NCBI GenBank assembly: GCA_032622095.1
Contig: CP136063.1
Coordinates: 93,477,980-93,541,979, forward strand
From: Siphonodentalium dalli
Lineage: Eukaryota; Mollusca; Scaphopoda; Gadilida; Siphonodentaliidae
DNA length: 64,000 nucleotides
Reading direction: 5' to 3'
Below the pieces are notes generated by a model. The model was given only the letters and a program-made list of their open reading frames with translations, did no database searches and had not been told where the DNA came from. Shown here piece by piece: positions 18,783-30,658 of the stretch (position 1 is the first letter of the stretch; every line of letters begins with the position of its first letter). The translations under genes were made by a program, and so were the position numbers.

Positions 18783-21700
18783 CACTGTACAGCAGTGCAT
18801 AAGATCCGTGTGACTGGTGTCAATTAAATTGATAGCCACTCCCACTTCTAAGTACCCATCACCCATTGGAGCTTAATGTGTGCTGTCTTATCCACATCTG
18901 ACACACGGCTCAACCGCAGACTGTCTTCAGTCTAGAGACAGACTCGGCCTTCGATAGACCCTATTCTAAATCTTGCCAGCCAACTATGACATGTGGTTTA
19001 TTCCACTTTGTTCTCTCGCTTCTGCGATCGAGGTTTGAGCTGAGGTGATTCCCCGACAGGGGCGTTTGTCTATCTGAGTGGTGTACCCACTCCCCGCATC
19101 ACATCGATTGAGGGGCTTAAACAGAGAGCCCGTATTAGCCCTGCATTACAAAATGACGGCCCGTCGTTTCATCAGAAGCAAAAAGAATCGTAGAGCCAAG
19201 CTACAACGTGAGAAAATAATATCTCGCTCTAGATTGTACAAATCACCTGAATACAAACTAAATCAGGCCAAGGAGTTGATACGTAACTTCTCAAACCACC
19301 CTCTATCTAATGATGAGATTATGGTTCTGGGCTTGGGCCTGAACTTTATACCAACATCTAAGGTGAACAGAATCGGTATAATGAAGGACTTTACGGTTTT
19401 TGAGCGTAACATCCGTCTCAGATCACTGTTTGGGTCCTCAGAACAAAGAAATGAAACGCCGCACCCATTTAGGATAAAATCCCGGTTCAATCCGCCCATG
19501 GGCGGCAACGTCCTTGAGGACTACATCTATGCTACGAAACTGGGTGTTTCAAACTATGCACCCAGGCTACATTGCTTGAACATCTCACATAGTCAGAAGC
19601 GAGCCTTGACATCTCTGAGTGAGAACAATGACATAATTATCTTAAAAGCAGACAAAAACAATACCACAGTCGTGCTGAACAGGACTGACTACATAAATGA
19701 AGGTCTCCGCCAATTAAACGATGGCATACATTATACTGAACTAACGGAACTGTCTCTCGGTGAGACCCAGAAAAAGGTCGCGAACCTAGTCGCGAGGATG
19801 GCACTCAGCAAAGTCATCGATACCAGAACTCATGACTATCTCACAACGGAAGCTCATAAAATCAGAGTACCGTATCTGTATTTGCTTCCAAAAATACACA
19901 AATTAAAAATTAACCCTGAGTCACTTGACCCGGCTTCGGGACTGGACACGGAGTTCATAGTACCGGGCAGACCAATAATATCACAGTGCGGAGGCCCGAC
20001 TGAGCGAATTGGTCGCATATTAGACTATTTTCTCCTGCCAATCACTAAGAAACAGCCTACAAACATCCGGAATACACCTCACCTATTGGAAATGCTTGAA
20101 AATTTACAGCTCCCGGCAGATGTTTTGCTGGTCACTTTTGACATCAGCTCAATGTACACTAACATGAGATTTGACGAAATCTTAGAAGCACTACACATGG
20201 AACTGAGTGCCAATGATAATATGGTATATGACATACCACGGCCGAGTTCGGATAATCTCATTGAGATAGCAAAAATTCTTCTATACGGCAACGAATTCAC
20301 ATTTAATGGAAAGAAGTATAAACAGATTGTTGGCGCTCCACAGGGAGCGGTGCCATCGCCCGAAATTATAGACATTGCTATGCACGCACACATGGAAAAC
20401 ATATTTGGGAGGTATCCCTTTAAGGCAAACATTCTATTTCACAAGAGATTCCGTGATGACGGGCTTATATTATTCTCAGGGACACAAGAAGAAGCACAGC
20501 TCTTCTTTGATATAGCCAATTCCATGCACGACTTGCTGAAATTCACCTATGAAATCGACTCCCAGATATGCACATTTCTTGATCTTGAAATATTCAAGGG
20601 TGATCGTTTTGCCAAAACAGGGATTTTGGATACGAAATGTCACATAAAAAAGACAGAAACATTCCAATACTTGCATCGCCGCTCAAATCACCCGACATCG
20701 AACTTCAAATCGTTTGTCAGGGGAGAATGCATAAGATATTTAAGAAATTGCAATAATGCTATGGATTTCTACGCCAGGAGAGACTTATTTGTGACAAAGC
20801 TCATGAATCGTGGATACAAACATCGAGATATTCATGAATGGACCGACACGATAGAATTCTCGGGAAGGAACGCACATCTACTCCGCAAATCGGGGAATAA
20901 ATGTATCAGTCCCCGTACAATTTCGCTTGCTACTACATTTCACCCAGGTGCTTCGAAATTAGCCCGCACTCTGAGCCAGTATTGGGGTAATCTAACTGAC
21001 AGCCACCACACATACCACGACTTTTCTGGTACGAAACCAGGCATAATATTTCGACGCCAGAAAAATATCGGGGAGCTCATCTCCAAGAAACGGATTTGAC
21101 AGCCCATTTTCACATGTACATGTGTCGCCACACACGTCAATTTTCTTGCACAAAAAGCATCGATATTTACATAGCCTACAACCCACATACCGATTGATGT
21201 CCAGACACCTACCAAACAGCTTCAGGCGTACTCCTTTATCACAGCTGGACACTGTCTGGAGTCGACGGCAAAGTGCCGCTTAGAGATTAGAGTGCGCCCA
21301 CATATGGCGCCGACTGAGGGTTTACTATTACACGGAAATTGATGCCAAAATGTCTCGCCAACGATCAAACAAGCTCGATTAGGTGACATTCTGACTGGCA
21401 CATTTATGCTGATATCACAGCTGCACCATTAAATGTACATCAATCACAGTATTCTTTCTTATGTCTAGCTGTTGGCAGTTTTCGGAATCCAGAATATCAA
21501 TGGGTTATCTATCGGCTCCTGTTCTGTGATACCCTTACATAATACCCAGGTGCCGACATCGCACATGTCGCCCCAGATTAAATTCTGGCCGTCATAGATT
21601 ACGGTTTAACGCACCATTCTTCAGAAAAAAAATGTAGGAGTCGAGCCAGTGTTGAAGTATCGGGACTCCCTCACAAATTAGCATGAGTTGGCATGCTCGT

Positions 21701-21965
21701 ATGTGCTCATACATACGCGTACACTTCCCCAACAGTGTATACAGACCCGATTGACCTGCATCCCTGATGAGACGAAGGTCATTAAACATATCTGTCGAAA
21801 CAATAAATGGACCCATTATAACACTTATTGTTATACATGTTCTGCTCGTTTGAATATTTGCCCTATTTACGAGCTCATAGCGATATGGCCATGTTATTGT
21901 CGGGTGCCGACCAGCATTGGGGTTCGCTGTGTCAGACAATAGATAGAAAAGGATTTCATTTATAC
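18783..21965 (+). mobile_element. Penelope-like element segment
   Basis: 3,183 bp absent from V3, carrying a 649-residue Penelope-type reverse transcriptase. The 5' part (18783-19152) and 3' part (21100-21965) are noncoding. No inverted termini or poly(A) tail seen. Direct virus repeats of 1.7 kb lie on both sides. Confidence 0.75.
19153..21099 (+). CDS. Penelope-like element reverse transcriptase
   Basis: From the ATG at 19153, 648 residues (the frame is open further upstream with a GTG). Penelope features in order: an N-terminal LSNDEIMVLGLGLNF, ILKADKNNTTVVLNR, PYLYLLPKIHK, GRPIISQCGGPTERIG, motif A with FDIS (Asp330), motif B GAPQGAVPSP, motif C RFRDDG (about residue 433), FLDLEIFK and a FQYLHRRSNHPTSNFKSF thumb-like segment. 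It stops right after NIGELISKKRI, where a GIY-YIG endonuclease normally follows. None is visible in frame. Either an endonuclease-less lineage or truncation. Intact, so probably young. Confidence 0.88.
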   Translation: MTARRFIRSKKNRRAKLQREKIISRSRLYKSPEYKLNQAKELIRNFSNHPLSNDEIMVLGLGLNFIPTSKVNRIGIMKDFTVFERNIRLRSLFGSSEQRNETPHPFRIKSRFNPPMGGNVLEDYIYATKLGVSNYAPRLHCLNISHSQKRALTSLSENNDIIILKADKNNTTVVLNRTDYINEGLRQLNDGIHYTELTELSLGETQKKVANLVARMALSKVIDTRTHDYLTTEAHKIRVPYLYLLPKIHKLKINPESLDPASGLDTEFIVPGRPIISQCGGPTERIGRILDYFLLPITKKQPTNIRNTPHLLEMLENLQLPADVLLVTFDISSMYTNMRFDEILEALHMELSANDNMVYDIPRPSSDNLIEIAKILLYGNEFTFNGKKYKQIVGAPQGAVPSPEIIDIAMHAHMENIFGRYPFKANILFHKRFRDDGLILFSGTQEEAQLFFDIANSMHDLLKFTYEIDSQICTFLDLEIFKGDRFAKTGILDTKCHIKKTETFQYLHRRSNHPTSNFKSFVRGECIRYLRNCNNAMDFYARRDLFVTKLMNRGYKHRDIHEWTDTIEFSGRNAHLLRKSGNKCISPRTISLATTFHPGASKLARTLSQYWGNLTDSHHTYHDFSGTKPGIIFRRQKNIGELISKKRI

Positions 21966-22111
21966 ACAAATTCTATCGGTGCGGAATTATTCAAAGAGCT
22001 AATCGGGTGATGTTCTATTCATTGTGATTCCAACATCGTTGTCATTGTTGGTGGAACATCAGAAGCATCTAACTCGGACTTGCTGCATTCGCATGATCCA
22101 TTTTGCATCAT
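21966..22111 (-). pseudogene. Major capsid protein gene, N-terminal fragment
   Basis: The first about 48 codons of the capsid gene (ATG at 22109-22111, with the shared TGA), truncated at 21966 by the junction with the Penelope-containing segment. Part of the 1.7-kb duplication. Confidence 0.85.
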
Positions 22112-22116
22112 CACGA

Positions 22117-22490
22117 TTAATCAAATATATCGAGAGATCGTTTTGATTTCTTTACAGGCGTTTTAATGGACTTACTTCTAACTCGTTTGCGAGAAGAATG
22201 ATTTTTCAAAGGTCGCGATGATCTATTTATGCCATGTGGTGTTGATATTTTCTTTATTGTTTCCCTTCCAAAAGATTTCAATGCTTCTTTACCTTGTTTC
22301 AAAAATACTTCTTTTGGACTTTTACCACGATGAATGATATCTTCGACTGCAGCAAGTCCTCGACTGCAGCAAGTCCATGCTTGAATACTTGTTGTTTAGC
22401 AATCTGACCAATAGGTCTTAGAAACGGTATTACTGTTCTCATTGCAGATTTGAATAGTGAACCAATTCCATTTCCATACTGTCTAGACAC
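22117..22490 (-). pseudogene. pX/mu-like core protein (second V2 copy), broken
   Basis: Same sequence and lesions as 17224-17597: 17-bp duplication and two-base start-region insertion. A product of the 1.7-kb duplication. Confidence 0.7.
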
Positions 22491-22512
22491 ACTCTGCTAT
22501 ACACGGGAATCA

Positions 22513-22986
22513 TCATAAATACAAATTACTTCGGCGTCGGAATTGCAACTTTACCATAGACTTTCCACCAATAAACTGAATTGGTTTGCCAGTATCGCCA
22601 GTTATATATACATTTATGGTATTAAAGCTAGACGTTGATACTGGTACATAATGTAAGTTTTTGAATTCATGCCTAATATGTTTACCATCATGTATTCTTT
22701 TACTCTCGAATGATGTCACTCGTAATATCGGTGCTTCAACATCACTAAGAATTGTATAATCAGCAGCAATGTCAGAATAAACAAACAATTGATTATGCTC
22801 CGCATTTAAATCAACTCCATATGGAAATGTTATCGAAGGAGTAGCAAATGTGACAGTGTTTGATTCTGTTCTGTAACCAAGTTTATCCAAAAGAGCTCTG
22901 GGGAGTACAAGACCTACTTTGGTATAACTATTGGTTGAAATTTTAACTCGTTGTTGTGCTTTGGAATCATGTCGAGTTAACTGTGA
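22513..22986 (-). pseudogene. Minor capsid (penton-like) protein, second V2 copy, 5' truncated
   Basis: Same as 17620-18093 with one Asp to Asn difference in the SFxTINVY segment. Followed upstream by the same spacer with the 40-bp palindrome at 23041-23080. Confidence 0.75.
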
Positions 22987-23040
22987 CTAAATCCAGAGCC
23001 ATCTGAACCGCACTGGGTTATTGCATACCGCCGGCCGCTA

Positions 23041-23080
23041 GCGTTAGTTAATTAGACAGCGCTGTCTAATTAACTAACGC
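23041..23080. repeat. 40-bp perfect palindrome (V2 second copy)
   Basis: Identical to 18148-18187, inside the AT-rich spacer 22987-23527, which holds no gene. Confidence 0.85.
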
Positions 23081-23527
23081 TGACGGACGGTGCCGGTAAT
23101 CACAGTGACAACACAGCTCGTATGTTTACCCTTTAAGGCTCGTTATACTAATTAATTTGCAGTCAGCTGCTTAGATATGTCTTCATAAGCAATGTATATC
23201 ACGTTTCAAATTTCATTTTTTTAATTTTAAAATTTAATTAAATTTTTTTTGTTTTTACATTTTTAGATCCTCAGTCCAGCCTAATATACACCATAAAACT
23301 GTCTTTTTCATAGACAAGTTTATAATTTTAAATTTTAAATTCAAAGTTTAACTTTAAAAAAAATTTAATTAAATTTTTATGATTTTTTTTAAAACCTGAA
23401 TCTGAAATGATAAATAAACGAAATTCAAAGTTTTAAAACCTAACTTACATTTAAAAAGGAAGACAGGTAGCAAGACACTCTTTTTAGGTATGGTAACTGG
23501 TAGCAAACTAATCTTCAAATGACTGAA

Positions 23528-24094
23528 TTACTTTTTACTTTTACGTTTATTAAAATTACGATCAAATGCCATCAAAGCTAATTTCGATGGGTTTGAAAGA
23601 TTCATAATTTTTGAGTATCGTTGAACCAACGGGTAATGTTCTGCTTCTTGAATTGATGGAATTGGTTGCGGACCATTATCGTTGAGTGGTTGAAATCTAG
23701 CAAATGTAGAATTTAATCCAGTAGAATTTACTCTAGCTGGAGTAGTTCGCTGTGCAATTGTAGAATTTACTCTGACTGGACTAGCTTGCTGTGCAATCGT
23801 AGAATTTACTTGAGTATCATTTACTCTATTTGATCTAACTCGTGCAATTGATTTATTTTCTTTTTGTCTGAGAAGACTTCTGATCAAAACTCCACCGAGA
23901 AAACCACCTCCACCAGTTTTTAAAAGTATTTTCTTTTTTGAATCGATATGAGTTCTACTGTCAGCTATTTTCTTCAGCTCTTTTTTGTGTTTTTGCAGGA
24001 ATGTTCGTGTCTGCTTTGGAAGCTTTAAGTGATCATCAAGTATTAATTTAGCGATAGTCGAAAATACATTGAAGACTGCTTCATGCGACTCCAT
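23528..24094 (-). CDS. GG-motif viral protein (188 aa)
   Basis: From the ATG at 24094 (an upstream GTG in frame is disfavoured for a eukaryotic gene). The N-terminal half is helical and basic with SKKKILLKTGGGGFLGGVL at about 52-70, a pattern (basic residues, then ILL and GG) recurrent in Polinton-like small virion proteins (recollection). A linker has repeats of VNSTIAQ (residues about 96-130) rich in potential N-glycosylation NST sites, and a basic tail follows. Lies 36 nt from the ATPase stop. Intact in V2 and V3. Confidence 0.65.
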   Translation of the reverse strand: MESHEAVFNVFSTIAKLILDDHLKLPKQTRTFLQKHKKELKKIADSRTHIDSKKKILLKTGGGGFLGGVLIRSLLRQKENKSIARVRSNRVNDTQVNSTIAQQASPVRVNSTIAQRTTPARVNSTGLNSTFARFQPLNDNGPQPIPSIQEAEHYPLVQRYSKIMNLSNPSKLALMAFDRNFNKRKSKK

Positions 24095-24130
24095 GATTGG
24101 AAATGAAATATTATGTTGATACACTTATCT

Positions 24131-24802
24131 TTATACCGATGAATATATTACCGCACCTCGATCGTCATTTGTGAGCCAGCGATGGAAAATATCAGTTCTA
24201 AGTCTCAACGATTTATCCGTTTTAGGGTGAAAATCGAGTAGTAAATAACCATGATTGGTTGAAGTTGCATCATCATATGCTTGCATTAAATGAGGTATTT
24301 GCATTTGAGAGGCAAGAATTTTTATTTGGCCTTTATCACGCACACTTTGAAATAATACCATGTAATGTGCATTCAAATTCAAAGTTCTACTCGCTTTAGA
24401 TTTCTGAAACATGTTTTGGGTTATGTAAATAACAGACGTATTTCTGTGATGTCCTTTTCTTGTATACCACAACATAATTTTTTCTTCATCTTTATCACCT
24501 AACATGTCATCAAAAACGATGAGGTGCGGTAAGTCTGTGTCATCGACAAGTTCATTGTCATCATCCGGTATTCCATTTATAAATTGAATATTGTGAAATT
24601 CTTGCATCTGACTATAGGTATTTTGCCATTCTTTGTAACACCAAACGACTTTGTATGGAACAGGTTTGAACAAGTCATCTTTATATTCGATTAATTTCTT
24701 AACAAATTCTGTTTTACCACAACCACTTGGTCCCGATATGAAAATGTTACAGGGATGTTTGAACAACAATGATTCGTCCATCTTTACCCTGAGACAGATC
24801 AT
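24131..24802 (-). CDS. Packaging ATPase (A32/FtsK-HerA-like)
   Basis: 223 residues from the ATG at 24802. Walker A GPSGCGKT (24-31), Walker B LIVFDDML (94-101), then YITQNMFQKS (sensor-like region). Full-length for Polinton/adintovirus packaging ATPases. It lies between the GG-motif gene and the F-box-like gene. Identical or nearly so in V1 (partial) and V3, with no disabling change. Confidence 0.92.
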   Translation of the reverse strand: MICLRVKMDESLLFKHPCNIFISGPSGCGKTEFVKKLIEYKDDLFKPVPYKVVWCYKEWQNTYSQMQEFHNIQFINGIPDDDNELVDDTDLPHLIVFDDMLGDKDEEKIMLWYTRKGHHRNTSVIYITQNMFQKSKASRTLNLNAHYMVLFQSVRDKGQIKILASQMQIPHLMQAYDDATSTNHGYLLLDFHPKTDKSLRLRTDIFHRWLTNDDRGAVIYSSV

Positions 24803-24962
24803 GTAAGACTGATTAGGATTGTTCGGAATCAACCTTTTTTATTTTTAATGAAGAATCACCATAACTCCATACTATTCCAAATGTCCATACGGGTTCATAA
24901 TCTAAATCTGAAATAGGTCTAGTGGTGTTTACAATATAATCCAAAGACACTTTTTCTTCAAA

Positions 24963-25412
24963 TCACTTTTCAGCAGTGAAAATTGTACATGGTTCTCGGA
25001 GAATAATGTATCCATATATTCTCGTCACCTCTTCGAATTTCAAAGTTTTTTCATTGAGAATCCTGTCTTGATATTCAGCAAAGCGAGTAAAATTATTTCC
25101 AACTAATTCACGAATTTCGTTTATTTCGTTTTTATGAACACAATGAAATATCCAATAATCTGAAAACAGTTGATCCAATATATCCATTAAGAAATCAGTT
25201 TCAAATTCTGATCTCTCAATCAAACATGTCAGTCGACTCTGTCCCTCAGAGAAATGTCCGTTCAGCAAAGTCTCCATTATAATTCTACTTTCCCTCAAAA
25301 ACCAAACTTGCTTAAGTTCTTGTTTGATTTCTTGATCCATTTTTGACATTTCGATCAAATTATTATAAATTTTCAAAAGCATCTCTGCTGGTAACACATC
25401 AATTCCATCCAT
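24963..25412 (-). CDS. Small viral protein with possible F-box (V2)
   Basis: 149 residues, same as 689-1138. ATG at 25412, overlapping the polymerase 3' end. Frame intact. Confidence 0.55.
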   Translation of the reverse strand: MDGIDVLPAEMLLKIYNNLIEMSKMDQEIKQELKQVWFLRESRIIMETLLNGHFSEGQSRLTCLIERSEFETDFLMDILDQLFSDYWIFHCVHKNEINEIRELVGNNFTRFAEYQDRILNEKTLKFEEVTRIYGYIILREPCTIFTAEK

Positions 25413-28400
25413 AAGGAATTGTGTTGTATTCACCCACAACAAGTCGTTTGGTGTACACAGATCGGAATGTTTTCGTTTGCCCTTCACTAATTACTTCTCG
25501 GTTCTTTGTGCGTTTAATTATGCATGGATAGTTTATGACACGTTGAAAATTTAACCGGTCATTAACACATTCAACCATTGAATGAAAATTTATTTGCTGT
25601 TTAGTTTTATAATCCAGAGTGATACCCTTGACCTTACATACATATTTTATGACATCATCTTTCATGTACTGATATCCATAATTTTTCGGTCCTAACCCTA
25701 CAAATTTCATGATTTTAGCATCTGGATGCTCATCAGTCCATTTACCAAGGTAGCTGTCTTCGGTTTTGATATTTTCTTTTTCTGGATCGAAAATATACAT
25801 GCAGCTATCAGTGTCGAAATACAACACCCTATCTTGGAGTTTTTCTAAAACTTTATACAACTCCAAGCGTGCATATGCTGTGACAAATGATGCAACAACT
25901 ACATTGGCAGATGGATGTGGTTCTATAATATCGGTTTTATTTTCATAGCTGAATAATATGAATTTATCCTGTTCAAAAATTTCAACTGCTTTGATGGTGA
26001 TATTTTTATCAGTTAATAGTTCAAAATATCTGGATGGTTCTGAGATATATTCAGTTTTAGTAAGAATATTATTTTGTGCATTTTTTCCCCATATGCAATT
26101 TATCATTAATTTTGCGCACTGGCGGAGTCCTGGGTTGTTTTCGATTTTTTCTTTTTCAAGTTTTATACCTTCAACCTCATAATAATCTTTAATGTATTTA
26201 CCTTTATCTTCTTCACTTTTAACAGAATTTGGATATCCACTTGCTTCTTGTTTAATTTTGAGGTATTTATCAATGTAATCCCTGTATACTTTGTCCGACC
26301 ACTCAGTCCAATGCCAAACTTGATACACTTCCAGAATTTGGTAACCCAATTCTATTGCTTTGAATAATTCTACATGTGTCCAAACTCCAACTAAAGCACG
26401 CTGTTCGGTTTTATGATTACACTGTCCACTTTCATTTTCTGCACAAGTTTTACACAATGTATATATCATTTTGTTATTACAGTGGATCGGTAGCACTGGA
26501 ATGTACAATTTATTTGGAGGTAATACTTTGCATTTAATGAGTCCTTTGTAAGATTTGATGTCTCCTATTTGTTCCTGGCTTAGAATTGTTGGATGACCAA
26601 GTGGGTACTCCTTATATTTATTTACACTAGGATACAAACTGCATATATCAATATATTTTATTTCCTGTTTAGATGTTGGTTCTATTTCATGATATAATTT
26701 TAGAGCATTAGTCCTGCCACCAAATAATGCTTCCCTTGTTTAATTGGGTCTTGGTGCAAATAGAATTGATCCATAGTTTGTTTTAAATTTTAGTCTGCTT
26801 TACATTTATTGTCCAGGTCATGTTCCCAGATGCATATTAATTTGCATCCCAAGCTTTTGATTTCAGTTTCCGTGTTTATTGTTTTTTCATACAATTCATG
26901 CATTGTTATATTACTTTATGGGTTTCGGCGATTTCTATCTGGATAGCAAGTAGGACAGCCATGAAAAAACGCCCATACATTTCATACACTATGTTTGATT
27001 CTGCATGATAACCATCAACAAAATGTGTGCCTATTTTAACTTCACCACCATTTAAAGCATGCTTTATGTTTATATTTTGTTTTGTAGCAATGTACTGTAG
27101 CCATCGAATTGCTTTCATTGAAAATTTACACGCTTGTGGATATCCAGTGTCTGAAATTATACCTAGAGAATTCTCTGGAAATGAATTTTTTCTCCATGCA
27201 AGGTTACAGGTTTGAGCTAATGTTATTGCTTCCCGAAATGGATCTATTTGATCAGTTTCCATTACACATAGTCTGAATTTGCCACATCCACGTCTTAAAA
27301 TGTCTACATCTGATTTACAATACTTTTGAATTTCTTTTTGAAAATCAAAAATATCTTCACCCCTAGCTTCGTACCATTTCAGAAATGAATCTCTATTTTC
27401 CTCAGACATGATTTCAGGTTTATCGTATTTTTTGTCTTGATATGGTCCTACATAATTCTGAAAGTCCTGTGTATTTGCCCAATGTGGACAATAACCTTTA
27501 GCCATTTCTTCAAGTTGGAATGTTTTTGGAAATTTAGATAATGCCATAGGGATGAAACTCAATGAATCGATTACTTTAACACCATTGCATTGTAAACTAA
27601 GTATTTTGTTGCCATTCATAATAACATTAGGTTTTGAATTTCCATTGTTCACCAAGTAATGTAAGAGGAACTGACTATCGTAACCTCTTGCATTGTGAGC
27701 AATACATGTTGTACCTTTATGATCGTTGGTGTAAAACAACCATTTGCAAAATCTTTCTAATACATTCTCTCCTTTAAAAATATATTCTCTGTTTGACAAT
27801 ACAGAATCACATGAAATGCATATTTCATCAATGGGTTTACATATACAATTTTCACAAGCAGTTTGTGCAACACAAAAATTGGGTATATGAACACCAGTAT
27901 CTTGTTGACATTCAAAATCAAAAAATATGAATGGTACCTTTACTTATTTCTGTGTTTCTCTCTTTTGGTACTGCTGGATATGACATCTGTGATCTGATGT
28001 GACAATTTCCTTACAGTATTTGCACTTCTTTGTTCCCGAACATATATGTCTTTTCTCCTTTCGTGTGACGATTTCAACCCCACATTTCAGGCATTTGTGT
28101 ATCATATCACAAATAGTTTTGTCATCTTTTGGTGATTTTTTTTTCAAATGATTGTCGAGACATCGTTTACTTCTAAAAGTCCTCTTACATTTGATGCATT
28201 GTATCCATCGTTCAAAGGGGTATATCTGACCCTCGAAACACATACACTTGTATGGACATATATGATCAACTCTGCTGTTCGAACTGACATCACAGTGTTC
28301 ACAGTAATAGCTACATCCAAGGAATCATGTGACAGTTGTGATCACATCGTAGTGGTTGTCATTGAAATATAGATGGACAACTTTATTCTTTCCCAACTGG

Positions 28401-29210
28401 TGGTGGTTGAAAAAGAAAGCCTTCGTCAGCAAATTGCTTATGTATTTTTATAACATACTCAGGATATAGTTGTTCCTGAATAATGTTGTATTCCTCAACC
28501 CAGCAACTGGTGTCGTGTGATAACCCCACTTTATCCAACAATGACTTTGCAGCTTCCCGTTGTGGAGCTCTTGCTGGTCTCGTAATCCGTTTCCATTGTT
28601 GCTTCCATTCAGCTGTATCTTTTTTGTCAACATTACACATACCAACAACGACAGCCCTCGCAAAACACATGTTATCTTCTGCGTTCTGAATCAGAAGAAT
28701 ACTTTTCTTTACTGTTTTCATTTGATTTTGTTCACCGAATGCTCCATAATGTAAAGTATGTCTTGCGGTCCCTGTAGGCATATGCGTGACAGTGATGTCA
28801 AATGTCATCTGTCCGTCATGAATTTTGAATTTTTTTTTCGATTGTGCAACTTTTTCTATGTTGTCAAGCAATAATTCACCCGTCAGGTCTTTTGCTTCAG
28901 TGAATGGTACGTGAATCCCTAGATCTAACCCTGGATGAAAGATGGAAATTCTCATTTGATCTTTTGGTCCTGCATCACACTCATCTTTCAAACTGTTCAC
29001 CAGATCTTTGAAAATTCTGTGAACAGTTTGAAATGGTTGATGAAATTCTTGAAATGTGACGTTGAATTTCTTTGATGCTGTTTAAAATTTCCTCGAGTAT
29101 TTATCGGTCAGATTTTTTATAGTATAATATTTACAGTCATCATCCAGTCGCACTCTCTTTCTATTATCTCGTTCGCTTTCGCTATCTGAATATGGCACAA
29201 GGCGCTTCAT
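25399..29210 (-). pseudogene. Protein-primed DNA polymerase B (V2), broken
   Basis: Same architecture and shared lesions as V1, including the six-T frameshift (26964-26969). Private lesions: a Glu codon changed to TAA at 27944-27946 just before the exonuclease domain, and a one-base loss near 26737 at the start of the palm-domain frame. The exonuclease (DFE, YCKSD) and palm (SLYPS, YFDTDS) motifs remain. Confidence 0.9.
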
Positions 29211-29215
29211 CGTGA

Positions 29216-29325
29216 AATGACGACGTGATGAAATTCGCGTCGCTTTTATGCTCTGACACGGACATGCGCAGTCATCGTCCGTGTCAGAGCATAAAAGCGA
29301 CGTGAATTTTCATCACGTCGTCATT
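29216..29325. promoter_or_regulatory. Palindrome P1 (V2)
   Basis: Same as 4941-5050, between polymerase (ATG at 29210) and the zinc-knuckle gene (ATG at 29361). Confidence 0.6.
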
Positions 29326-29360
29326 CCACTGACGATTGAATAACACACCGAACGCTCACA

Positions 29361-29954
29361 ATGGATCCAAGATTACAGAGTAACAACCTACAACATTTAC
29401 GAAAATTTGCATTAGAAGTTTTAAAGAATACAAAGTGGGTTCCACCATATGGTAACTGTTTTAGGTGCAACTCGAGTTCACATTGGGCTTTTCAATGTGA
29501 TGGCACTACGAAAAAGAAGATTGATCAGATGAAAAAATCATCATTGACGCTGAGTGAATCTACTCCTGGGAAGTCTACTTGGACGCACACATCAGACAAC
29601 GATGATCTCACACCATGTGATGTAATGGACATTGATCAAACTGAGACATCAACTAACGAGATCGCGGATATGAAAGCTGAAAGTGGGGAACAATGGAACT
29701 CAACCGCGATATCAATTAACGAGATCGCGGATGTGAAAACTGAGAGTGATGAATTATACCCCTCAACCGAGGTATCAAATGATGAAATCACTATTCTAAA
29801 CACGGAGGATTCGCAGATGGAAGTGATAAATGCTGTAGCCAAAAGCGCTAACGATACTGAAATTAAGCAGACCACTTTGCCTAGCAGAAAGAGAAAAAGA
29901 CGTTTATCGCGATCATCTTCCAAGAAAGTTATGTTATTTAAAAATAGTGAATAA
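29361..29954 (+). CDS. Zinc-knuckle viral protein (V2)
   Basis: 197 residues; knuckle C33-C36-H41-C46 intact. Differs from V1 by Ala to Pro in the acidic linker and Leu to Ser in the basic tail. AATAAA overlaps the stop. Confidence 0.75.
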   Translation: MDPRLQSNNLQHLRKFALEVLKNTKWVPPYGNCFRCNSSSHWAFQCDGTTKKKIDQMKKSSLTLSESTPGKSTWTHTSDNDDLTPCDVMDIDQTETSTNEIADMKAESGEQWNSTAISINEIADVKTESDELYPSTEVSNDEITILNTEDSQMEVINAVAKSANDTEIKQTTLPSRKRKRRLSRSSSKKVMLFKNSE

Positions 29955-30021
29955 AATATTATTGATTTTATTTGTTTCGTTTTTTAGCAATTTCAGAGCA
30001 TATCTTTTGAAAAATTTGGGT

Positions 30022-30037
30022 GGCCCTGAAAAGGACC
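30022..30037 (-). terminator. Histone-type 3' stem-loop (V2, LYPDL gene)
   Basis: Identical to 5747-5762, 20 nt past the stop of the gene at 30057. Confidence 0.75.
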
Positions 30038-30056
30038 GTTTAAATTGTTTGCCGAG

Positions 30057-30446
30057 TCAATAAAATTCAGACAAATCCGGATAAAGCCCACCCTTGTTGT
30101 ATGTGGGTCTCCAGTGTGGATTCCACACGTATTTCGCTGCCTCAGTGGTAATCCACCTTGGTAGTGGCCTTGGAGGATTAAATTCAGACAAATCTGGATA
30201 TAATGCCCCCTCCTTATACGTAGGGTTCCACTCTGGAGTTTCCACATACACCTTGGGAGGACTGGGTCTCCGTCTTTGCAGGAATTCTTGAACTCCAGCT
30301 CTAATGGCTATCTTATGGCTCTCCGAATCTCTAACATTCTTCTGCCAATGCTTTAATCGAGCATTGGCAAACAATTTTAGCAAAATTTTCTCTTTTAGTT
30401 TAGAGAACATTTTGAAGATAAAAAAAAACGATACACTGCGGTCCAT
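30057..30446 (-). CDS. LYPDL-motif viral protein (V2)
   Basis: 129 residues. Both LYPDLSEF motifs (82-89, 121-128) unchanged. One Asn to Lys change near the N-terminus against V1. Confidence 0.7.
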   Translation of the reverse strand: MDRSVSFFFIFKMFSKLKEKILLKLFANARLKHWQKNVRDSESHKIAIRAGVQEFLQRRRPSPPKVYVETPEWNPTYKEGALYPDLSEFNPPRPLPRWITTEAAKYVWNPHWRPTYNKGGLYPDLSEFY

Positions 30447-30458
30447 ATTATATGAAAC

Positions 30459-30612
30459 GCGCGGACGCCGCTGACGACGTCATCGCATATTTCACCAAAT
30501 TTTCCCGAACGTCAATTCAAGTGTGTTTCTTTTAACAAAAAGAAACACACTTGTTTTGACGTTCGGGAAAATTTGGTGAAATATGCGATGACGTCGTCAG
30601 CGGCGCCCGCGC
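30459..30612. promoter_or_regulatory. Palindrome P2 (V2)
   Basis: Same as 6184-6337. Confidence 0.65.
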
Positions 30613-30658
30613 TTTTTCAATAAAAAAACAGATATTCCCATTCTTCATTCATACCGAA

